In this document: positions 38,617 through 46,868 of the stretch, piece by piece
Layout of the letters: every line of letters starts with the position of its first letter
How positions within the stretch are numbered: position 1 is the stretch's first letter
NCBI RefSeq assembly: GCF_000213975.1
Contig: NZ_GL892076.1
Span: 211,482 to 275,481, forward strand
Length of the DNA stretch: 64,000 nucleotides
Direction of reading: 5' to 3'
From: Centipeda periodontii DSM 2778
Lineage (GTDB): Bacteria; Bacillota; Negativicutes; Selenomonadales; Selenomonadaceae
The notes under the pieces: model-generated
What the model was told of the DNA's origin: nothing
What the model saw: only the letters and a program-made list of their open reading frames with translations
The model's database searches: none
Translations under genes and position numbers: made by a program

Positions 38617-39803
38617 AGCGCAGCCCCCCGCACACCGATCTCCTCATCCGTCAGATAGCAGGACGGATCGGACTCCCAGAAATCCCCTGTCCGCGCCTCA
38701 GCGCGCGTGCGAAAATTCCCGTTGCACCAGCTGAGATACTGACATTTCGAGCAGCGTCCCTTGAGGAGGGGTTTGCGATCCTTCAGCCCCGCGAGGATCG
38801 GATGCGTCATATCCTGCCAGATATCGCCGAATTTCTGCTCGCGCACATTGCCAAACGTGTGATGCTGAGTGAACTGGTCGGGGTGCACATAGCCGAGCGG
38901 ATCGACCTCACCGAATGCGATGCCGGAGCGATTGCCGCCGTTCGCGCCAATCAGCTTCTTGATCTGCTCCGCCCCTGCATCGTTCCCCTCCGCGAGCGCC
39001 TTGAGGTACATGTAGACTCCGTCACAGTGGTTATCCACCGTCAGGATCTCCTTCTTGAGACCACGCGCCTCAAAGTCCTTCGTCCGGGCGATGATCGTAT
39101 CCATTGCGCGCCGCGACTCCTCCGCCGTCACATCCTCATCCATCATCTGCCCGCCGCGCCCCGAGTAGACGAGGTGATAGAAGCAGACGCGGTTGATCCC
39201 CTTTTCCTCGATAAAATCAAAAATTTTATCGAGTTCCATGATATTGTGATGGTTGATCGTAAATCTGAGCCCAACGCGCTGCCCCACGGCGACGCAGTTC
39301 TCGATCCCCTCCATCGCACGCTGATATGCGCCCTCGACCCCGCGGAACATATCGTTGACATCCGCAAGCCCGTCGAGTGAGATGCCGACATAGCCGACGC
39401 CGAGATCCTTGATCCGCTGCGCCACCTCGCGCGTGATGAGCGTCCCGTTCGTCGAGAGCGTCGGACGCACCCCCTTGTCGCGCGCGTACTCCGCCAGCTC
39501 GAAGAAATCGGGGCGAATCAGCGGCTCGCCGCCCGAAAAGAGAAGCACGGGCACGCGGAACTCCGCCAGATCGTCAATGAAGCGTTTCGCCTCCTCCGTC
39601 GTCAGCTCGCCCTCGTATTTTTGCCCGTCCGAGGACATATAGCAGTGTCGGCAGCGCAGATTGCACGTACGCGTCGAGTTCCAAACCACGACGGGGCCCA
39701 TGCCCTCCGCCGCACCGCTCTTCATACGGTGCGCGTTATGCCCGTATCGCAGAGAATCGCCGTAGTACTCATCCATAAAAAGTAATTTTGTAACGCTTAT
39801 CAT
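38613..39803 (-). CDS. nirJ1: Radical SAM/SPASM protein NirJ1 (AhbC-like)
   Basis: A 396-residue radical SAM enzyme. AhbC removes two acetate side chains from didecarboxysiroheme to make iron-coproporphyrin III. The cluster motif CNLRCRHC follows VVVWNSTRT, then LFSGGEPLIRPDF, NHHNIMELDKIFDF and YHLVYSGRGG, which are characteristic of NirJ1/AhbC. C-terminal cysteines (GRCSKCQYLSWCNGNFR) bind an auxiliary cluster. ATG 39803 follows AGGAG. With nirJ2 it suggests heme synthesis by the ancient siroheme route. Earlier genes of the pathway are not in the window. Confidence 0.88.
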   Translation of the reverse strand: MISVTKLLFMDEYYGDSLRYGHNAHRMKSGAAEGMGPVVVWNSTRTCNLRCRHCYMSSDGQKYEGELTTEEAKRFIDDLAEFRVPVLLFSGGEPLIRPDFFELAEYARDKGVRPTLSTNGTLITREVAQRIKDLGVGYVGISLDGLADVNDMFRGVEGAYQRAMEGIENCVAVGQRVGLRFTINHHNIMELDKIFDFIEEKGINRVCFYHLVYSGRGGQMMDEDVTAEESRRAMDTIIARTKDFEARGLKKEILTVDNHCDGVYMYLKALAEGNDAGAEQIKKLIGANGGNRSGIAFGEVDPLGYVHPDQFTQHHTFGNVREQKFGDIWQDMTHPILAGLKDRKPLLKGRCSKCQYLSWCNGNFRTRAEARTGDFWESDPSCYLTDEEIGVRGAAL

Positions 39804-39842
39804 TAGTGTCTCCTAATACATACAATACACACAACACACAGT

Positions 39843-40475
39843 TTACGCGTCCGCCTCATTGCGCTTTCGGATACCATCGAGAAGCAGCCGCGTCTTGAGC
39901 GCGATGTTCTCCTGAAAGCTGAGTTCAAGCTGGCTGAATGCCGCCGCCTGATAGAGCGAGTGAAACATCTCCGCAATGAGATCAACCGGGACATCACAGC
40001 GGATCTCGCCCGCCTCCTGTCCCTCGCGGATGATCTCCGTAAACACCTGCTTGATCTGCGGCGTCATACGGCTGCTCGACGGTTTGTCGGCAGGCATCGC
40101 CTGCGCACCATGCTCTGCTCCGCCGTGCATCACATGGTGGGATGCGGAGAGAAAGAGGGGCATGACAAAGCGATTCTCGTCGAGGAACTTCGCCGTCACA
40201 TGTGCACCCACCTCGAGCAGCTCCAGCGACGTACGCTCTGCCGCACGTGCCTCCGCAAGTGCCATGCGGATCGTCTCACTCAGACGACCGAGCAGGGAGA
40301 ACAGCAGATCCTCCTTCGAGTTGAAATAATTGTAAAAGGTTCCGATGCCGAGATCTGCTGTACTCATGATGTCCGCAACAGACGTGTCCTTGTAGCCCTT
40401 CTTCGAGAACTCACTGATTGCCGCCTCGAGAATCATTCGACGCGACTGCAGCTTCTTGCGTTCCCGGCGGCCCAT
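39843..40475 (-). CDS. TetR-family transcriptional regulator
   Basis: A 210-residue regulator. The N-terminal helix-turn-helix (ILEAAISEFSKKGYKDTSVADIMSTADLGIGTFYNYF) is classical TetR, with key residues G, Y-Y-F at the recognition helix; the C-terminal ligand domain is not assignable. ATG 40475 follows GGAGGAG at three bases. It lies 39 bases upstream of nirJ1 in the same direction and may control it, for example in response to a tetrapyrrole, but no operator was identified. Confidence 0.9.
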   Translation of the reverse strand: MGRRERKKLQSRRMILEAAISEFSKKGYKDTSVADIMSTADLGIGTFYNYFNSKEDLLFSLLGRLSETIRMALAEARAAERTSLELLEVGAHVTAKFLDENRFVMPLFLSASHHVMHGGAEHGAQAMPADKPSSSRMTPQIKQVFTEIIREGQEAGEIRCDVPVDLIAEMFHSLYQAAAFSQLELSFQENIALKTRLLLDGIRKRNEADA

Positions 40476-40611
40476 TTTCTCCTCCAAAAGAACTTCACCC
40501 TTTCTTTTGTCATACAGAACTATTATAGCGAAAAATAATGGATTTGAAAAGAGAAAAATGAATCGCATTCATATTTTCATTCTCAACATCCTTATTGAGA
40601 ATCAAACGGAC

Positions 40612-40640
40612 ACAAAAAAACGCCGACCTCCGTCGACGTT
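40612..40640 (-). terminator. Terminator of tRNA-Arg
   Basis: AACGTCGAC and GTCGGCGTT pair over nine positions (one G-U), followed by TTTTTTGTG on the minus strand. Confidence 0.8.
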
Positions 40641-40651
40641 CATGTTCATAA

Positions 40652-40731
40652 TGGTGACCCAGGAGGGATTCGAACCCCCGACCCTTTGATTCGTAGTCAA
40701 ATACTCTAATCCAGCTGAGCTACTGAGTCAC
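40652..40731 (-). tRNA. tRNA-Arg (anticodon ACG)
   Basis: An 80-nt cloverleaf with encoded CCA. Acceptor arms are GTGACTC and GGGTCAC, the T arm contains GGTTCGAATCC, and the anticodon loop CTACGAA sits on a TTTGA/TCAAA stem with ACG at 40692-40694. It reads CGN Arg codons after A-to-I editing. Confidence 0.95.
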
Positions 40732-40808
40732 GTGTCTTGCGACTCGATTATAATAGCAGAATCAGGGGATCATGTCAAGGAAATTTTTGTCCGAGCGCAT
40801 CTCTTCCA

Positions 40809-42110
40809 TCACAACGCCCTCGCAGGCTCTCCCCACACACCATCCCGGTAGAGATGCGTGAGGCGCATGGGCAGGATCTCGCCGCGCTGCACCGGCGCAT
40901 CCGTATAGACACGGACATACGTTTCTGTCAGCCCGTCCGTCACACCCGCCTCCGTCGTCTCGAACAATACGTCTGCCACCGAGCCGAGCTGGCTGCGATG
41001 ATACTGCTCCGCCATCTCCTCTGCGAGTGCCTGCATGCGTGCCGCACGCTTCTTGCGCACTGCGGGCGGCACTTGATCAGCGCGCCGTGCAGCAGGCGTT
41101 CCCTTGCGCGCCGAGTACGGGAATACATGCATGCGTGCAAAGCCCATCGCACGCACGAATTCCATCCCGGTCGCAAAATCCTCCTCCGTCTCCCCCGGAA
41201 ACCCCACAATGATGTCCGTCGAGAGCGCAACGCCCGGCACCGCCGTGCGCACCTCCGCGATCAGCTGCGCAAACGCCGCCGTATCGTAGTGGCGGTTCAT
41301 CGCACGCAGCACGTTATCGCTCCCCGCCTGCAAGGGCAGATGCAGATGCGCCGCAAAGCGCGGCTCCGTCCGCATCAGTGCGAGGAGATCTGCCGAGAGC
41401 TCCACCGATTCGAGCGAGCCGAGGCGCAGGCGCCGCAGCTTTTCCTCGGCGAGCGCCGTGCGGCACGCATCCGCGAGCGTCGGACGATCCGTGAGATCAA
41501 TCCCGTACGCGCCGAGGTGGATCCCCGTCAGCACCACCTCGTGAAAGCCCGCCTCCGTCAAGAGGCGCATCTCGCGCGCGACCGCAGAGAGCGCACGCGA
41601 CTTCACGGGGCCGCGCGCATACGGAATGATGCAGAACGTGCAGAAGTTCTGGCAGCCGTCCTCGATCTTCAGAAAGGCGCGCGTGCGATGCGGCAAGGAG
41701 TGCAGTGGGATGTCCTCGAAGACGCGTGCCTGCATAATGTCCGTGATTGTTCCCGCGATGCCTTCGTTCTCGCGGAGCGATGCCTCCACATAGTCGACGA
41801 TGCGTGCGCGCTCCTTCGTCCCGATCACCACGCGCACCCCCGCGAGCGCGCGAATCTCCTCGGGTGCAACCTGCGCATAGCAGCCCGTCACCGCAATGCA
41901 GGCAGAGGGATTCGTGCGCGCCGCACGGCGGATCAACTGACGCGACTTCCGATCGCTCAGATGCGTCACCGAGCATGTATTGATGACATACACATCCGCC
42001 GCCGCATCGAACGGTACGACCTCATAGCCGCGCGCGCGGAACAGCCCCTCCATCGTCTCCGTCTCGAACTGATTCACCTTGCAGCCGAGCGTCATAAATG
42101 CAGCCCTCAC
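40809..42110 (-). CDS. mtaB: tRNA t6A37 methylthiotransferase MtaB
   Basis: MtaB converts N6-threonylcarbamoyladenosine at position 37 of ANN-decoding tRNAs to its 2-methylthio form. The 433 residues contain the UPF0004 domain (MTLGCKVNQFETE, INTCSVTHLSDRKS), the radical SAM motif CQNFCTFC, and a C-terminal TRAM domain (VADVLFE onward). The MtaB rather than MiaB assignment rests on the GCKVNQ and SVTHLSDRKS signatures. It begins at ATG 42110 and is monocistronic, with tRNA-Arg downstream. Confidence 0.95.
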   Translation of the reverse strand: MRAAFMTLGCKVNQFETETMEGLFRARGYEVVPFDAAADVYVINTCSVTHLSDRKSRQLIRRAARTNPSACIAVTGCYAQVAPEEIRALAGVRVVIGTKERARIVDYVEASLRENEGIAGTITDIMQARVFEDIPLHSLPHRTRAFLKIEDGCQNFCTFCIIPYARGPVKSRALSAVAREMRLLTEAGFHEVVLTGIHLGAYGIDLTDRPTLADACRTALAEEKLRRLRLGSLESVELSADLLALMRTEPRFAAHLHLPLQAGSDNVLRAMNRHYDTAAFAQLIAEVRTAVPGVALSTDIIVGFPGETEEDFATGMEFVRAMGFARMHVFPYSARKGTPAARRADQVPPAVRKKRAARMQALAEEMAEQYHRSQLGSVADVLFETTEAGVTDGLTETYVRVYTDAPVQRGEILPMRLTHLYRDGVWGEPARAL

Positions 42111-42186
42111 GCCGCGCCTCCTTCCAAATATTTTCCTATTCTACCACAAATCAAACACTGCGCAATAAATTTTTCTCGTAAAACTA

Positions 42187-42214
42187 ATGACATTTCCACA
42201 AAAAACGATATAAT
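42187..42214 (+). promoter_or_regulatory. Promoter of the FliD-like/YjfB-like pair
   Basis: ATGACA (42187-42192), 16-base spacer, TATAAT (42209-42214). Confidence 0.6.
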
Positions 42215-42263
42215 AGACATAGGAAATTATTCCCAAGCCATGACCATGGAAGGGGGAACATAC

Positions 42264-43091
42264 ATGGCAACAATCACACAGATGACCAGCGCAGCGCGCA
42301 GCATCTACAGCTCGCTCTACGCAAACAACTCGCGCACGGACGCAACGGCGGCGCTCTTCAGCGACCAGACACGCAGACGGCGCGGATCCAGCCTTTACTC
42401 CGCACAGTATCGGGGGCAGGACTCCAGCGCAAACGAGCTTCGCTCCATCATGGACATTGCGAATCAGGCGCGGCAGCTGCGCAAGTCCTACACGGAGACA
42501 AGCTCCAAGTTCTACGCCGAGTACGACTCGAACATGAAGGATCTCCGCAAGGCTGCGGGCAAGGTCGGCGGGATGGACTACCAGCTGAGCAGCGCCGACA
42601 TCACCACGAATGCGGACGGCTCGAAAAGCTATAGCGACAAGCTCAAGTCCGCCATCGGCAACGTCAAGGATCTCGTCAATCAGTACAACGAGACGAATGA
42701 CTTCCTGCGGGACAACAAGAGCCTCGGCAAGGGCGTCCAACAGCTCACGACAGAGTTCTCCGACACCACGTACAAGGCGGACTCCTACGCCAAAATGGGC
42801 ATCTCCGTCGACGCCAAAACAGGTAAGATGAAGGTGAACGAAGATCGTCTTGCACGCGCGCTCACAAGCTCACCTGCACAGTCCGAGGCAATCCTCGGCA
42901 ACGGTGGACTTGCCGGACGCGCTGACCGGCACGCACAGTACGCGCAGATGTCACGCAGCCGCGTCATCCCGTCGATGGAGCAGGCGATCGGCAGTCAGCT
43001 GAACTACGCATCGAATTTGCTGAACGGCAGATCGCTGCCCACCATGTCGCGCTACTCGAACATGCTGAACCTGTTCAGCATCTACGTCTAA
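42264..43091 (+). CDS. FliD-C-like motility-associated protein
   Basis: A 275-residue protein without a signal peptide. The C-terminal half resembles the FliD (filament cap) C-terminal region: VKDLVNQYNETNDFLRD, then MGISVDAKTGKMKVNEDRLARAL and a helical end with RVIPSMEQAIGSQLNYA. The N-terminal half is Ser/Ala-rich (TSAARSIYSSLYANNS). ATG 42264 follows GGAAGGGGG; the long upstream frame is non-coding and opposite mtaB. It is coupled with a YjfB-like gene 11 bases downstream. It may be a secreted flagellar-export substrate or cap-like protein; no flagellar genes are near. Confidence 0.7.
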   Translation: MATITQMTSAARSIYSSLYANNSRTDATAALFSDQTRRRRGSSLYSAQYRGQDSSANELRSIMDIANQARQLRKSYTETSSKFYAEYDSNMKDLRKAAGKVGGMDYQLSSADITTNADGSKSYSDKLKSAIGNVKDLVNQYNETNDFLRDNKSLGKGVQQLTTEFSDTTYKADSYAKMGISVDAKTGKMKVNEDRLARALTSSPAQSEAILGNGGLAGRADRHAQYAQMSRSRVIPSMEQAIGSQLNYASNLLNGRSLPTMSRYSNMLNLFSIYV

Positions 43092-43102
43092 GGAGAAAAG
43101 AA

Positions 43103-43288
43103 ATGGATCTTACAATGGATGTAGCACAGATGTCCGTCGGAATGCACCAGATGCAGGCACAGCAGAGCCTCGGCATTGCTGTCGCAAAGATGGCAATGGA
43201 CTCCGGCAAGGATGCCCTCGAGCTCCTCGAGGAAACCACCGCGAGCCTTGATCCGAGCCTCGGAAACAGCGTTGACGTATACGCATAA
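43103..43288 (+). CDS. YjfB-like putative motility protein
   Basis: A 61-residue protein of the YjfB motility family, which has a DVAQMSVGMHQMQAQQSLGI-type start and a Met/Ala-rich helix ending before DPSLGNSVDVYA. Such small proteins are found with flagellar genes and their function is unknown. AAGGAGAAAAGAA provides the ribosome-binding site. It forms a two-gene operon with the FliD-like gene. Confidence 0.85.
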   Translation: MDLTMDVAQMSVGMHQMQAQQSLGIAVAKMAMDSGKDALELLEETTASLDPSLGNSVDVYA

Positions 43289-43301
43289 TCGAAAACATGA
43301 C

Positions 43302-43341
43302 GAAATCCCCCTTTTTGCATAAGCAGGAAGGGGGATTTCTT
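43302..43341 (+). terminator. Terminator of the FliD-like/YjfB-like operon
   Basis: GAAATCCCCCTT and AAGGGGGATTTC form a 12-bp stem followed by TT. Confidence 0.8.
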
Positions 43342-43378
43342 GCAGAAACAAAGTCGCAAATCACGAAAGGAGCCGATC

Positions 43379-44464
43379 ATGACGCTACCCTACCAATGCC
43401 CCGACTGCGGCACGGAGCTCGGCTACAAGGGACTCTGCTGGCGGTGCAGGACAGCGTCGAATCGCCGTGCGGCACTCGCATGGACGCCGGAGGAGGTCGC
43501 GGCAAAGGAGCAGGAGATCATCGCGCAGATCGAGGATGTTCCCGATGATTTTTGGTATCTGCTCAGCTGTCGCGGACGGCTCGCACCGGAGATCCCACGC
43601 GCGGCACTCGCGGCGCGTTCCTTCTGGCCCTCGGCACTCTACTATCACGCGCCGACGGATGTGCGGGATGGACTGATCGCGGCACTGATGGAGACGGATA
43701 TCGCACATGAGGCGAACGAGCTTATGATGTGCCTCGGTATGCAGGGCGATGACCAATCCCTTGCGGCACTCCTTGCACTCGAACGCAATCCGCGCCCGTG
43801 GCGCGGGAAGCTGCACGTCGATCCCTCCGTCTATGCGCAGTGCGGCGGCTGGACATTCGACCGCGAGGGGCGGCGCCGCATGCTGAACTTTGGCACCTGC
43901 TATCCACTGGTGCACGCCGCATCAGAGGAGGAGCTCCGCCGCTCGCCCATCCGCATGGCCCGTCCGCGGGAGGAGCACTGCCCGCACTGCGGCTGCCGCA
44001 TGGCGGATATGCTCGTCCTCGACGGACGGGATGCGCGTCTGCACTTCCTCGGCATTGACGGCATCCTCACAGCAACCTGCTGTCCGAACTGCGTCGCATA
44101 TGCAGAGCCGATACTGAGCCGCTATACGCTCGATGGCGGCAGCGAGGTACTTTCCTACGAGGATGCGGGCGATACCACGTATATCGAAGAGGAGCTTGTC
44201 AGGATTTTTGAGAACAATCTCATCCTCGGTGAGAAGCCTGTTCCGCTATTCTACGGCGCACGCTTCGAGGACACCTGCACGCTCGGCGGCTTTGCGCTCT
44301 GGTGGCAGGACTGGGAATATACAGCGTGCCCCGACTGCGGGCAGCCGATGAAGTACCTCATGCAGATTCATTGGGAGGCGCTGACGGACTATATGGAGGG
44401 CACGCTCTACATCGAGTTCTGCCCCGACTGTCAGATTGTCTCCATGCAGCACCAGCAGACGTGA
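43379..44464 (+). CDS. Zinc-ribbon protein, immunity-like (DUF1963-related C-terminus)
   Basis: A 361-residue cytosolic protein. An N-terminal zinc ribbon (CPDCGTELGYKGLCWRC) is followed by a helical region, a second ribbon (HCPHCGCRMADM ... CCPNC) and a C-terminal segment GGFALWWQDWEYTACPDCG leading to MKYLMQIHWEAL and CPDCQ, which resembles the metal-binding end of YwqG/DUF1963-type proteins. No enzyme motif is seen. ATG 43379 follows AAAGGAG. First gene of a four-gene rightward operon of immunity-like proteins; a role in neutralising contact-dependent or polymorphic toxins is possible but no toxin is in view. Confidence 0.7.
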   Translation: MTLPYQCPDCGTELGYKGLCWRCRTASNRRAALAWTPEEVAAKEQEIIAQIEDVPDDFWYLLSCRGRLAPEIPRAALAARSFWPSALYYHAPTDVRDGLIAALMETDIAHEANELMMCLGMQGDDQSLAALLALERNPRPWRGKLHVDPSVYAQCGGWTFDREGRRRMLNFGTCYPLVHAASEEELRRSPIRMARPREEHCPHCGCRMADMLVLDGRDARLHFLGIDGILTATCCPNCVAYAEPILSRYTLDGGSEVLSYEDAGDTTYIEEELVRIFENNLILGEKPVPLFYGARFEDTCTLGGFALWWQDWEYTACPDCGQPMKYLMQIHWEALTDYMEGTLYIEFCPDCQIVSMQHQQT

Positions 44465-44473
44465 GGCGCAGCC

Positions 44474-44905
44474 ATGACCGACCATGATGATACCGTACTT
44501 GCAGAAAAGTTCCGCACACTGTACGCGCACCTTTGCCGTGAGCGCATCCTCCCATCCATGCCTGTCATAGAGGATGCCTCGCCCGCACAGATGGCGACAG
44601 TACTCCGACAGGAACTATGCAATGCCTACCCGAAGACAAAACGCAAACGCACGATGAAGAGCATCCATTACGCCAACGCGTTTGCCGACACGGCGCTCAG
44701 GGAGTGTGCCTTTACCCTCGACGATGTCGAGCAATACCTGGCACGGAATCACTTCCTTGACCATGACCGCTCCGTTGATTTCTTCAATGAAACGATCACA
44801 GCGGAGGGATTCGTCATCACACCGACAAGCCTTCTGGAAACGATGCTGGAGAGCCTGCTCCTCAGTCATAAAGGAGAACACGATGAAAAAAATTGGCAAA
44901 AATGA
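44474..44905 (+). CDS. Hypothetical protein, 143 residues
   Basis: No family is recognised. It is a helical cytosolic protein with the segments LAEKFRTLYAHLCRERILP and NAFADTALRECAFTLDDVEQ. It starts nine bases after the stop of the zinc-ribbon gene, and its 3' end overlaps the SUFU gene start by 23 bases, so it is translated as part of the operon. An immunity- or adaptor-like role is guessed only from its neighbours. Confidence 0.7.
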   Translation: MTDHDDTVLAEKFRTLYAHLCRERILPSMPVIEDASPAQMATVLRQELCNAYPKTKRKRTMKSIHYANAFADTALRECAFTLDDVEQYLARNHFLDHDRSVDFFNETITAEGFVITPTSLLETMLESLLLSHKGEHDEKNWQK

Positions 44906-46853
44906 CTCTGCATATAAAAAGAAAGCCCCGATGCCCACAGAAGTCTATACCGAGGAAGAACTGGAGACCGTCGAAAGTTACATTGAGACGAACTTCGGCA
45001 CGTATGCGAACGTCTTTCATGAGATTGTCTCGCCGGACATCCACCTGGACATCTGCATTGTCGATCCGACCGAGGAACGCAACTACTATATGCTCGTCAC
45101 CCTCGGGATGGGCGCGCACCGCATGAACGTGCCAAAAGAGCTCGCCGAATACAAGCTCGAACGCGCGGAACTCGCGATCGCCCTGCCGCCCGACTGGAAG
45201 ATCCACGAGGACGACGAAGTGCACTACTGGCCGATCCGCCTGCTGAAGAACCTCGCACGTCTGCCGATCGAGGACAACACTTGGCTCGGCTGGGGACACA
45301 CGATCAGCAACCGATCGCCCTATGCCGCAAGCACCAATCTGACCGCTGCCCTGCTCGTCAGCGCGCAGGTCAAAGGCGGAGGAGACACCGTCTGCCCCCT
45401 CCCGAACGGCGATGAGGTCAATTTCTATCAGATCATCCCACTCTACCGGGACGAACTCAACTACAAGTTCGACCGCAGTGCAAAAGAGCTGCTGAACATC
45501 TTTGACGAGCGTCGTGTGAGCTTCGTCGTCGATCCGGAGAGGCGCAGTGCACTCGCGTCCGAGGACTTCACCGATCTCGTAATGGACAATGCACAGTGGC
45601 ACCTCGACAGCCTGCGCGAAAAGAAGCTGCCCGTAGATGAGATCACGGCGTACAACCACCTCGCGATCTATCTGCGCTGGTGCATCGAACACGAGCTGAT
45701 GGCGGATTGGTTCGTCCGCCAGTATGCGGCGACCGTCCGCGCCGTGCGGGAGCATCCGGCAGATACCGACCTGCGCCCCTTTATCCGCGACGACCTGCAC
45801 GGTATTCTGATGCGCGGTTTCTTTGGCGAGGAGGGCACGGCGTTCGCACAGTATTACTACGACGGCGAGGCCCCCTCCTTCCCCTCGGACATCGACAACT
45901 ATGCCCTCTCCTATTTCGGTGCGGCGCGTTACCACTCGAACGAGTTCAAACAGGAGGCATACCTCTTTGTTCCGTTCGACGAGGACTACTATGCGGCGAT
46001 GGCACGACTCATCACACAGCGATGGGACGCATGGAAGCGGAACAGCGACGAGCGAAAGGAAAATGAAGATGAGGCGCCAAGCGACGTCGCTGCCGCAATC
46101 ATGCAGTACCTGAACTGCGGCAGAGCGGACTGCTCTCTGATGTACTTCCCGCCGATGGCGGACGATGATCCGATTGTCGCGGCATATAGTTACGCTGCAC
46201 GGCTTGGCGTACGCGAGGGCTATGTCCCCCTCCTCATCGTCCCGAGCGATACACTGTGGGAGAGCCTGACGATGAATGCGGAAGCGGAGAAGGGCGCGTT
46301 CAAGGACTATGATTTCGATGCCGATGCCGTGGAAAAGTACCGCAAGAAAATCCTTGCACAGCCCATCGGAGACGGCAAATCGATCCTGATGGAACGGCTC
46401 GGCGAGCGTTTTGAACTGAGCCGAGGGGAGGCGCCGGACGATGTGGAGGGAGAGGATTTCCGTGAGACCGACCACTTTGTCAGCTACTGGGACTACGAGA
46501 CGCAGAAAACGCAGCCGATGATTCTCGCCAAAATTCCCGTGAAACATCCGTGGACGGTGTTTGCGTATCTGCCGTTCGGCGGGTGGAACGACTGTCCCGA
46601 CACTGCCGCGCTGATGGCGGTCTCGAAATACTGGCACGAACAGCACGGCGCTGTGCCTGCCGTCCTCACCTATGACACGCTCGAATACAGCGTTCCCGCG
46701 CCCATAGAACCGCAGGAGCGCGCCTTGGATCTGGCGAAGGAGCAGTACGCGTTCTGCGCCGACATCATCGAGCAGGGCGCACCCGGCATGAGTGTCACGC
46801 GTCTCGCACGCGATCTGAGGCAGTCAAACATCTGGTATTTCTGGTGGGACTAA
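44883..46853 (+). CDS. SUFU-domain protein fused to DUF4253
   Basis: A 656-residue multi-module protein. Residues about 25-210 are a suppressor-of-fused (SUFU) domain: VFHEIVSPDIHLDICIVDP, LVTLGMGAHRMNVP, ALPPDWK, GWGHTIS. The middle carries an AYNHLAIYLRWCIEHELMADW module seen in bacterial immunity-like proteins. The last 110 residues are DUF4253, with FAYLPFGGWNDCP and the hallmark end WYFWWD. SUFU-fold proteins are known immunity proteins of polymorphic toxins. ATG 44883 follows AAAGGAG at six bases; longer frames are unsupported. Third gene of the operon. Confidence 0.85.
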   Translation: MKKIGKNDSAYKKKAPMPTEVYTEEELETVESYIETNFGTYANVFHEIVSPDIHLDICIVDPTEERNYYMLVTLGMGAHRMNVPKELAEYKLERAELAIALPPDWKIHEDDEVHYWPIRLLKNLARLPIEDNTWLGWGHTISNRSPYAASTNLTAALLVSAQVKGGGDTVCPLPNGDEVNFYQIIPLYRDELNYKFDRSAKELLNIFDERRVSFVVDPERRSALASEDFTDLVMDNAQWHLDSLREKKLPVDEITAYNHLAIYLRWCIEHELMADWFVRQYAATVRAVREHPADTDLRPFIRDDLHGILMRGFFGEEGTAFAQYYYDGEAPSFPSDIDNYALSYFGAARYHSNEFKQEAYLFVPFDEDYYAAMARLITQRWDAWKRNSDERKENEDEAPSDVAAAIMQYLNCGRADCSLMYFPPMADDDPIVAAYSYAARLGVREGYVPLLIVPSDTLWESLTMNAEAEKGAFKDYDFDADAVEKYRKKILAQPIGDGKSILMERLGERFELSRGEAPDDVEGEDFRETDHFVSYWDYETQKTQPMILAKIPVKHPWTVFAYLPFGGWNDCPDTAALMAVSKYWHEQHGAVPAVLTYDTLEYSVPAPIEPQERALDLAKEQYAFCADIIEQGAPGMSVTRLARDLRQSNIWYFWWD

Positions 46854-46868
46854 GCAGGGGAGTTTTTC

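Noticed and set aside
40737..42263. Long plus-strand open frame ahead of the FliD-like gene
   Set aside because: It is antisense to mtaB, whose protein is unmistakable; the real gene begins at 42264 with a strong ribosome-binding site.
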